A stretch of DNA of 64,000 nucleotides, taken from contig NZ_ABIC01000019.1 in NCBI RefSeq assembly GCF_000172075.1, positions 1-64,000 of the forward strand. The letters run 5' to 3'. A program made the translations under genes and the position numbers. This document shows positions 57,707-64,000 of this stretch, piece after piece. The notes under the pieces are model-generated. The model was not told where the DNA came from and did not search any database. It saw only the letters and a program-made list of their open reading frames with translations. Origin of the DNA: Shewanella benthica KT99. Its GTDB lineage: Bacteria; Pseudomonadota; Gammaproteobacteria; Enterobacterales; Shewanellaceae. Each line of letters starts with the position of its first letter. Position 1 is the stretch's first letter.

Positions 57707-57742
57707 AATAAAAAGGCTCTATATATAATAGAACCTTTTTAT
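57707..57742 (-). terminator. Terminator after the porin gene
   Basis: AAAAAGGTTCTAT pairs with ATAGAGCCTTTTT across an AT loop on the minus strand, about 100 bases past the porin stop; flanked by A and T runs. Confidence 0.65.
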
Positions 57743-57844
57743 TAAACCTTTTTATATACTCATCTGAATAATGGCAACTGAGAATTAAAGTGTCAGTTGA
57801 ACTGTGATATGAAACTATCGTTAATCAGTTTTAATGTATAAAAA

Positions 57845-59005
57845 TTAGAAATAATAGCCAAAGTTGATATTAATACGTTTGTCTAGGTCATCACCAAATT
57901 CAGGTAGACCAACATGGTCATTATTCTTAGTCGAGAATGTCATGTTTTTACCCATGATAAAATCGATCATGGTATAAGTCGGACCCGTTGAAATTGCGCA
58001 GCCAGTGACATTTTGGATGCTGTTATCATAACTGGAATCTGCGACATCGGGTGTCATTAAGCCGAAGTCATTGTAACACTTCACACTGCCCCATGATGTT
58101 GACATTGTCTTGGCGAGGTTAAGGCTGTAAACCCGCCCCTTAGAGGCAATCTCATATTGCCAGTTAACGACTGATACACCGATCTTGTTGTCATCGATCG
58201 CATCGGCGGCGTCATACTCATACTGCATTGCCTGTAATTGTAGGGTCCAGCCGTTGAATTGGCTGGTCATATGCGCGGCTACCGCGTATCTGTCACCATT
58301 ATTACCGGTTTTATTGTTGTAGATCTGACCCACTTCGACCGAAGCTCCTATGGTGGTCGAACCGCCTTCATACTCCAGGGTGTAAGTTTGACGAAGGTTT
58401 AATTGGTTAGTCTCTTCGTTGTTGTACTCGGTGCCATTGTCGATACCATCATAGGTGGTATCTATGGTGCCGGTGAAGAGATCCGTAGCATAGCGCTTGA
58501 TCTCCGATGGACCATATTCGGCGCCCTTATAGAAGGCCAGATCCGTATGCCAGCCATTTTTTTCATAAACGGCCTTAATACCTATATCATGATCATCTTC
58601 AAAGCCGAGGTAGTAGGGCAGACCAAACCACCAGCTGTTTGAGATAAATCCAGGGTTACCAAAAGGCACCTTATTGATACCAAATTGGATCTGCCAGTCA
58701 GGGTCTATGTCATAATAACCGTAACCGTATTTGATGAAGTTAGTACTTGTTGTGAAACGATATTCGGCGGCTAGGCCGAAATCTCCTTTCTTCCCTTTGA
58801 AGACTAAAGTCGCAGTGTCGAATACTAAATCGCCGCCTTTATCTTTTGAGCTGTCATCGTATAATTTCAGGCCATAGTTGACCCGCACCGAGCCACCAAT
58901 ATTAATTCCATCTTCTTGAGCCTGAACACAAGCGATTGAACCGGCCATTGCCACCGCTGTCGCTACAGCAGACAGCATAAGTTGAGTGGGTTTTTTCATC
59001 ATCAT
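57845..59005 (-). CDS. Outer-membrane porin
   Basis: 386 residues. Signal peptide ending VQAQ, then a beta-strand pattern rich in aromatic and charged residues (GSVRVNYGLKLYDD, FGLAAEYRFTTST, FGINKVPFGNP), and the classical C-terminal Phe (NINFGYYF). Likely a trimeric diffusion channel similar to carbohydrate- or anion-selective porins. The sigma-54 promoter and operator in front of it show it is co-regulated with the flavoprotein operon, so it probably lets the pathway substrate into the periplasm. Confidence 0.88.
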   Translation of the reverse strand: MMMKKPTQLMLSAVATAVAMAGSIACVQAQEDGINIGGSVRVNYGLKLYDDSSKDKGGDLVFDTATLVFKGKKGDFGLAAEYRFTTSTNFIKYGYGYYDIDPDWQIQFGINKVPFGNPGFISNSWWFGLPYYLGFEDDHDIGIKAVYEKNGWHTDLAFYKGAEYGPSEIKRYATDLFTGTIDTTYDGIDNGTEYNNEETNQLNLRQTYTLEYEGGSTTIGASVEVGQIYNNKTGNNGDRYAVAAHMTSQFNGWTLQLQAMQYEYDAADAIDDNKIGVSVVNWQYEIASKGRVYSLNLAKTMSTSWGSVKCYNDFGLMTPDVADSSYDNSIQNVTGCAISTGPTYTMIDFIMGKNMTFSTKNNDHVGLPEFGDDLDKRININFGYYF

Positions 59006-59100
59006 TTTCCTGTTACTACTTTTATATTGAATTATTTTTTACATTTTTATCGGCTAAGTCAATTATCGATATAAATTGAATAGCTGCATATTTTTAATAA

Positions 59101-59117
59101 AGCAGTATGCATGCCAA
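59101..59117 (-). promoter_or_regulatory. Sigma-54 promoter of the porin gene
   Basis: Minus strand TTGGCATGCATACTGCT; GG and GC are 10 bases apart and the -24 half is TTGGCA. Predicted transcription start near 59090, giving an 85-base leader. Confidence 0.85.
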
Positions 59118-59168
59118 ACTATAAATAAAGGGTGAAATAGGCGGTTAATTAGATGTGAATCAACAAAA

Positions 59169-59178
59169 CACGAAATAT
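59169..59178. promoter_or_regulatory. Putative activator operator upstream of the porin
   Basis: CACGAAATAT, identical to 57490-57499 and 59485-59494, about 80 bases upstream of the porin transcription start, an acceptable enhancer position. Confidence 0.6.
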
Positions 59179-59484
59179 CAACAAATGATAACGTTAAATG
59201 CCGTGAAACTAGTTAAGTTTCGTTAATTTTTTTAGGTTTATTCACATCTAGCTTGCTGGTGTAACGTGATATAGATACCGATTATTTGATATTGTTGACG
59301 CATCTCGCAAATATTCAATAAACACTAGATGGATCCTGCTATTTGCTCAAGCGTTATATAGGTCACGTTAATTTAAAACTTTTCATAAATTTGTGACTTG
59401 GGATTGTGTTGGTGTCACATTAATTGAAGTTGGCTGGCAAGCATGGTTGTTCTAACGTTAATTTTTTGATCAGTAACACAGAAT

Positions 59485-59494
59485 CACGAAATAT
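59485..59494. promoter_or_regulatory. Putative operator overlapping the regulator promoter
   Basis: CACGAAATAT embedded in ATCACGAAATATAACGAACT, closely matching ATCACGAAATATGATGAACT at 57488-57507. It lies 11 bases before the activator ATG, so it could mediate autorepression. Confidence 0.6.
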
Positions 59495-59505
59495 AACGAA
59501 CTACA

Positions 59506-61062
59506 ATGATATTCAACGGTAGCCAATTAGAAGAATCAATGGAAAAGTTTTATTACAAAGCGACTCAATGTTTATGCAGTAGCCTTCAGTTAGAAGAGTC
59601 ACTGCAGAGCTACTTTGATTACATTAAAGAATTTCTGCCGATCGATGGCATCTACCTGAATATCTATCGCCCCGATTTCAGCGATATTCAATTTATCGCG
59701 CAGGTGGATGAGCATCAGTCTTCTACGCTGGATAAACGGATACCTATCAGCAACGAGATGTGTGCGGCGCTGCAAGATCTTGATAGACCTATTATTCGTA
59801 TCATTAATGATATAGAGCTGGATACCGTGACTCAATTTGTTGCCCCTCAGGTCATTCCCGAAATTAAGTCTGTGATCTTGTTGAGGATGCTTTCCGGTAA
59901 TACCCACCTTGGGATCGTAGGCTTTTATGCTAAACAGGCCGGAGTATTCAGGCCGCGACATGTCGATATGCTGGAACCGCACATGCAGACGTTCTCCTTG
60001 ATCACCGCCTTTAATTTAAAAGGGCGCAATTTGCTCAGAGAAAATAAAGTCTTGGCTGAGCAGAACCAGACACTTAAACGGACATTGAATATCAGTAATG
60101 GGGTTGTTGGTGCACACTCGGGGTTGAAGCTTGTGATGCGGCAGGTTGAGTCTATTGCCAAACTCAATACTACAGTCTTGATGCTTGGAGAGACGGGTTG
60201 TGGTAAGGAGGTCATAGCCAATGCTATTCATGAACTCTCCTTACGCGCTAACAAGCCATTTATTACAGTCAACTGTGGTGCGATTCCTGAGAGCTTGATT
60301 GATTCTGAACTATTTGGCTATGAGAAGGGCGCTTTCACTGGCGCAGAATCTCGAAAGGCCGGTTATTTTGAACAAGCAAATGGCGGCACTATTTTTCTGG
60401 ATGAAATCGGTGAGCTGCCATTATCGGTTCAAGTCAGGTTACTCAGAGTATTGCAAAATAGTACCATTACCCGTGTAGGTGGCCACGACTGCGTGCAACT
60501 CGATATCAGAGTCATCGCCGCGACACACCGTAATCTCAAGGCGATGGTCTCAACGGGCGAGTTTCGTGAAGATCTCTGGTACCGCTTGGCAATTTTCCCG
60601 ATTGAAATTCCCTCTCTGAGGCAGAGGCGTGCTGATATCCCTCTGCTGGTGCAGCATTTTATTGAAATGCTGTCGGCCAAATTTAATCAAGATCAACTCC
60701 CCCGGGTTGCCCCCGAGCAGTTGTCTATTCTAAATCAGTATCATTGGCCGGGTAATGTCAGGGAGTTGAGCAATGTGCTTGAGAGGGCCATGATTCAGCA
60801 TCCCAAGGGGCCGCTTAATTTCGATTTCATGATGCCATCAGAGGAAGCCGACCAAAAGGAGAAAACGAGAGAGACAATTATTGTCGATCCAAGTCATGCA
60901 ACCGATAAACTGGTGCCTCTGGAAACCATGATCCGAAAATATATCGAGCATGCACTGCGGGTCACTGGTGGCAAACTGTATGGCCCAGGTGGTGCTGCTC
61001 AATTGCTGGACATCAACCCGAATACCATGCGCAGTAAGATGAAAAAGTTAGGTATTTGTTAG
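59506..61062 (+). CDS. Sigma-54-dependent transcriptional activator (GAF-AAA-HTH)
   Basis: 518 residues; an alternative ATG at 59539 has AGAAG upstream. N-terminal GAF-like sensor (about 20-165), no receiver domain, so it probably senses a small molecule directly, as FhlA/NorR do. AAA+ domain: Walker A GETGCGKEV, GAFTGA loop in YEKGAFTGAES, LFLDEIGE-like IFLDEIGELP, arginine-finger region VIAATHRNL. C-terminal HTH AAQLLDINPNTMRSKM. Divergent from the porin gene; the two sigma-54 promoters of the neighbouring units are its likely targets. Confidence 0.93.
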   Translation: MIFNGSQLEESMEKFYYKATQCLCSSLQLEESLQSYFDYIKEFLPIDGIYLNIYRPDFSDIQFIAQVDEHQSSTLDKRIPISNEMCAALQDLDRPIIRIINDIELDTVTQFVAPQVIPEIKSVILLRMLSGNTHLGIVGFYAKQAGVFRPRHVDMLEPHMQTFSLITAFNLKGRNLLRENKVLAEQNQTLKRTLNISNGVVGAHSGLKLVMRQVESIAKLNTTVLMLGETGCGKEVIANAIHELSLRANKPFITVNCGAIPESLIDSELFGYEKGAFTGAESRKAGYFEQANGGTIFLDEIGELPLSVQVRLLRVLQNSTITRVGGHDCVQLDIRVIAATHRNLKAMVSTGEFREDLWYRLAIFPIEIPSLRQRRADIPLLVQHFIEMLSAKFNQDQLPRVAPEQLSILNQYHWPGNVRELSNVLERAMIQHPKGPLNFDFMMPSEEADQKEKTRETIIVDPSHATDKLVPLETMIRKYIEHALRVTGGKLYGPGGAAQLLDINPNTMRSKMKKLGIC

Positions 61063-61214
61063 CCGGTTAAATTTGAAGTCGCTAAGGTCCCATATTTAGT
61101 TTTTGCAGCCGGCGCTGCAGATTGAGCTTATCGAGCTGTTTGATCACGGCAAGATCATTATAAATTGAACTTTATGCTCAAGTAGCGATCAGATCACCAA
61201 ATACTCTTTTTTGG

Positions 61215-61853
61215 CTATGTTCCATAATATTGTGGTCCCCCATACGCGGCTTTCAATATCTGCAGATTATCTAGTTTTGCGTTACTTTCCTTAAACCAAG
61301 CCAGATAATGTGACAAATACTTTGTAGCAACCCCCTTCATTTGCCCATTAGCCCAACTCTTAAAGTGAGCGATTACACCATTTACAGTCTGGATATGGTA
61401 AATCTTATCTATCACTATTATTTTATTATTTATCAATCGCTTATGATCGCAGTTCTTTTGCTTTGCTATCGTTACATATGCCCAAGAGCCATCACTGCAA
61501 AGTACCGAATCTGCTGCAATGTTTTTAGCCAAATTAGCCGCTATTTCTGCAGTCGTATCAGCAGATAAAATAGGGGTGATCATGTGTTTACTGCGTTCTA
61601 TGGATAACAGGATAGCGACCTGGCCTTCTTTAGTTCGTTTATCAATATCGCCGCCTCTCTTTCTTGCTTTTTGGGGTGTTGTTATTGTTTTTGAACCTTT
61701 TTCAGAGTATGCAAGAAAGAATTCATCGACTTCAATAATGCCTGATAGCTTGTCATCATTTTTCCCTGCTTGAGCGGTAAGAAATCTATGCCGCCATAAA
61801 AATGCAGTCTTCAAGTTAATACCGCATACAGAGGCCGCCTCTCTCAGTGTTAA
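61215..61853 (-). pseudogene. IS1595-family transposase, N-terminus cut off by IS630
   Basis: About 212 residues remain: the HTH (REAASVCGINLKTAFLWRHRF), then a DDE domain with GIIEVDEFFL, LCSDGSWAY and the late HIQTVNGVIAHFKSW. The zinc-ribbon N-terminus is missing because the IS630 copy joins at a TA (61854-61855). This is a different lineage from the intact IS1595 at 12340. Inactive. Confidence 0.85.
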
Positions 61854-61854
61854 T

Positions 61855-62323
61855 ACCAATCTGGAAAATTAACTGGTCATATTCGCCCAATCCCTAGAAC
61901 ACATTTTTGTCACTCTTTCTGCACTCTCGGTGAAAGTGTTCCAGGCTTCACAAACACTATCAACAATGTCTTCATAATTTTTGAAAACTCGATTGGCAAG
62001 GCAGTGCTGGCGCATCCAGCTCCACACTTGTTCGATCGAATTAAGCTCAGGTGAATAAGGGGGTAATTTGATGAGGCTGACATTATTGAATTCATCTGCA
62101 ATGCCATCGGTATGCCAGCCAGCTCCATCCATAATAACGACTGCATGTCTGTCTGCTTCTGTGACTTCCGAGATCTGTCTCAAGTGCAGGATCATGGCTT
62201 CTTTACTCGTCCATGGAACCACTATTGCTTGGCCTATACCTCTGCTTGGACATACTGAACCAAATAGGTATGCATATTCGAATTGCTGCTTGCGTACAAC
62301 CCTAGGTCCTGCTGAGGTAATAC
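61855..62323 (-). mobile_element. IS630-family element fragment (copy 2)
   Basis: The C-terminal half of the transposase is in one frame: RVVRKQQFEYAYLFGSVCPS, VVIMDGAGWHTD (catalytic Asp) and LPPYSPELNSIEQVW (third acidic residue). About 425 bases are near-identical to window positions 1-424. The N-terminal half is lost where the IS30 remnant begins. It is inserted in the IS1595 gene. Confidence 0.88.
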
Positions 62324-62649
62324 AATAAGTGCAACAGATTAAGGTTGAAAACCATACTGCATTGACAATAACCTTGGATAATGGCGGTGAGTTTGCAGGC
62401 CATATGAAGGTTCATGAAGCGACGGGAGCGAAGGTTTATTTTGCCAAACCTTATGCGAGTTGGCGGCGAGGAACGAATGAAAATACTAACGGTCGGATTC
62501 GGCGGTTTTGGCCTAAGAAATTCGACATGGCTAGGCTGACGGAGGAGGAAATCGAGAACAGGATATTGCAACTAAATTTAACGCTAAGAAAGATATTAGG
62601 CGGGCTAACACCCCTCGAGGTCTTTACTGGTAAGCGTGTTGCACTTATT
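62324..62649 (+). mobile_element. Internally deleted IS30-family element with perfect 13-bp ends
   Basis: 326 bases bounded by AATAAGTGCAACA and its exact inverse TGTTGCACTTATT. Inside is only the C-terminal part of an IS30 transposase (TLDNGGEFAGH with the second Asp, YFAKPYASWRRGTNENTNG and the downstream Glu region). The start codon shown by the open frame (GTG 62329) lies in the terminal repeat, so the product would be a truncated protein. It looks like a deletion derivative that kept both ends. Confidence 0.8.
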
Positions 62650-62740
62650 GCTTGATTCCAGCAGCTTGATCTGAAGGTGAGAAACGTAAATCTTAATTGA
62701 GATTGCTGATACAGTTGAAAGTGTTTGGTAAGCTTGTTGA

Positions 62741-63379
62741 TCATGAGGTTAATACGTCACGTATTTTTTGCGCCTTCTCTTGTCCTATGCCCTCTACTTT
62801 ACGGAGTTCTGCTGCTGGTGCTGTGAATATGGCCTCGATGTTATCAAAGTGGCTCAACAGGCGTTTTGCTAATTTGGGGCCGACTTGAGGAAGGCTTTGA
62901 AGTATGAAAAGCTGGCGATTTTTTTTACGTTTGGGTTTTCTGCCATTAAGTTTTAATTCTGTTTCTCTGCTGTGTAATTGTTTGGCAACAAAGTAGAGTA
63001 TTTTAGCCGATTCGGCCTGAGACAAGCTACGTAAAATAGGCATGTTGAACTTGATTGAAATAGAGCACAGCGCCCCTATCAATGCTTCTCGAGTTATATC
63101 ATAAGATGCAATATCACGAGACGATCCTTCTATAAGCAGTGCGGTATTGTGGTCGCATGCAGATAATCTTGCTACCTGTGAAAATAGCCTACCGTCACAA
63201 AGAGAAATGACCAGATCGGGGAGGGTCTTTCTTTCGATTAGCCAATTGTTTATCTGATAATCGCCGAGTTTCAGGCGTTTTCTTACCAAGCACAGATCTG
63301 TGCGGAGTGACAGTTGTTCGAGCAATGTCTCGGCGTGCTCTCTGTCGTCATAAACTATCTCAATCAAAGTGTTATTCAT
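62741..63379 (-). CDS. ERCC4/XPF-type nuclease with helix-hairpin-helix motifs
   Basis: 212 residues. N-terminal ERCC4 nuclease domain: VYDDREH, LGDYQI and the signature ERKTLPD (catalytic ERK-X3-D). The C-terminal part (about 155-212) has two HhH motifs (LPQVGPKLAKRLL and VEGIGQEKAQKI). This is the architecture of archaeal Hef/eukaryotic XPF nucleases without the helicase, rare in bacteria. It probably cleaves branched or flap DNA. It sits beside the IS graveyard, divergent from an unknown gene at 63582. Confidence 0.85.
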   Translation of the reverse strand: MNNTLIEIVYDDREHAETLLEQLSLRTDLCLVRKRLKLGDYQINNWLIERKTLPDLVISLCDGRLFSQVARLSACDHNTALLIEGSSRDIASYDITREALIGALCSISIKFNMPILRSLSQAESAKILYFVAKQLHSRETELKLNGRKPKRKKNRQLFILQSLPQVGPKLAKRLLSHFDNIEAIFTAPAAELRKVEGIGQEKAQKIRDVLTS

Positions 63380-63581
63380 CCTGAATACTTAATCCATCCT
63401 TTGGCTATTTCTGAGTCTAGCTCAAATATGAATACCATGGTCTGGGATTATTGACTCACAGTGAACGCGCTGCACAGTGGCAGGCAGTTAATTAAGCCAG
63501 AAGCGTTAATGTATGGCGGCAAATCTTTTGCTAAAGGTGATAACATGCTGGTCATCTAACCCGTTAATCTGAGTGATCTTG

Positions 63582-64000
63582 ATGGCGTTGTTTTTAAGTC
63601 TGTCCAATCCCATGTGTAAAATGCTTAAGCAACCCCTTGAGCGAATGACAGACGCCGATGGCAATAATCCCGGTGTGCAGCCGATTAGCACCAATGCTAA
63701 TCGTGTGAGTTGGCAGGGGCAGGTTATTCACTTATCGGGTCGTCAGTGGCAGCCCTATGATGATGGTAGTTGGCTGGTGGTGTTTATGGAGTCCCATAGC
63801 CGTTACTGCATGATACTCAGTTACCCTGCTAAGCCAGAATGGGAGTTGGTACAGCAAGATTTTTATAATCACTGGAAATTACACGCCATTGCTTGGTTGC
63901 GAGCCAATAGGTTTATTCGAAACGATGATCATGGTATGCAGGTACTCGATAATATTGAGCATTACTTTGAACAAACTAAGGTTCACAGTTTTCGCAATCT
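63582..64000 (+). CDS. Unrecognised protein, runs off the window end
   Basis: Open frame from ATG 63582 (also ATG 63612 and 63621 in frame; a stop at 63570-63572 bounds it) to the last base, at least 139 residues. Segments such as DGSWLVVFMESHSRYCMILSY and FYNHWKLHAIAWLRANRF look like a real, folded alpha/beta protein. I recognise no family. No strong ribosome site, so the start is open. Start lies about 200 bases from the ERCC4 gene start, divergently. Confidence 0.55.
   Translation, partial: MALFLSLSNPMCKMLKQPLERMTDADGNNPGVQPISTNANRVSWQGQVIHLSGRQWQPYDDGSWLVVFMESHSRYCMILSYPAKPEWELVQQDFYNHWKLHAIAWLRANRFIRNDDHGMQVLDNIEHYFEQTKVHSFRN

Noticed and set aside
1..62279. A 62-kb composite transposon bounded by IS630 copies
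   Set aside because: Both copies are truncated and the interval holds essential core genes.
62329..62655. Functional small integrase gene
   Set aside because: It starts inside the terminal repeat of an IS30 remnant and lacks the DNA-binding and first catalytic parts.

Overview
The window reads as chromosomal DNA of a marine gammaproteobacterium, most likely a Shewanella. The clues are the housekeeping gene content (glnA next to typA, gmk-rpoZ-spoT-ridA-trmH and recG), a secreted small tetraheme cytochrome of the flavocytochrome c3 type, an aryl-polyene locus, DUF2959/DUF3014 proteins, and many IS630/IS1595/IS30 remnants and intergenic repeats. No rRNA, tRNA or CRISPR array was seen.

Layout. 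1-0.8 kb: decayed IS630 copy. 1.1-3.6 kb: ntrC and ntrB on the minus strand, with an NtrC box in front of ntrB. 3.7-8.1 kb: a DUF4124 protein, a frameshifted dicarboxylate symporter, a miniature IS630-like element and a large secreted Trp-repeat protein. 8.3-11.9 kb: glnA with a textbook sigma-54 promoter and two NtrC sites, then divergent typA. 12-16.4 kb: accessory island with an intact IS1595 element (8-bp target duplication) and a DUF4041/GIY-YIG coiled-coil protein, bracketed by two repeat families. 16.4-22.6 kb: membrane Fe-S protein, DUF2959 lipoprotein, YihY-type membrane protein, prolyl aminopeptidase, lipoprotein, dtd and a 2OG-Fe(II) oxygenase. 22.7-39.7 kb: an 18-gene, tightly overlapping aryl-polyene pigment operon on the minus strand, carrying its own MIO-type aromatic ammonia-lyase. 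39.9-50.9 kb: DUF3014 protein, recG, Na+/Ca2+ antiporter, acyl-CoA synthetase, trmH, ridA, spoT, rpoZ, gmk. 51.2-53.6 kb: unknown membrane protein and an APH-family kinase.

53.7-61.1 kb is the most interesting part. It is a self-contained periplasmic system: a Tat-exported FAD enoate-reductase-like protein, a Sec-exported protein of the histidine/phenylalanine ammonia-lyase family, a tetraheme cytochrome c, an outer-membrane porin, and a divergent GAF-AAA-HTH sigma-54 activator. Both structural transcription units have near-perfect -24/-12 promoters, and a CACGAAATAT motif recurs upstream of all three units, once beside an 18-bp perfect palindrome. The secreted ammonia-lyase homologue lacks the Ala-Ser-Gly triad that makes the MIO cofactor (it reads Glu-Ala-Asp) and has Leu in place of a conserved catalytic Tyr. 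The working idea is a periplasmic respiratory pathway in which the porin imports a substrate, the lyase-like protein binds or converts it by non-MIO chemistry, and the flavoprotein plus cytochrome reduce the resulting enoate. The substrate is unknown.

61.2-64 kb: nested IS1595/IS630/IS30 remnants, then a bacterial ERCC4/XPF-type nuclease with HhH motifs and an unrecognised reading frame running off the window end. The IS630 fragments at the two ends of the window are near-identical direct repeats about 61.9 kb apart.
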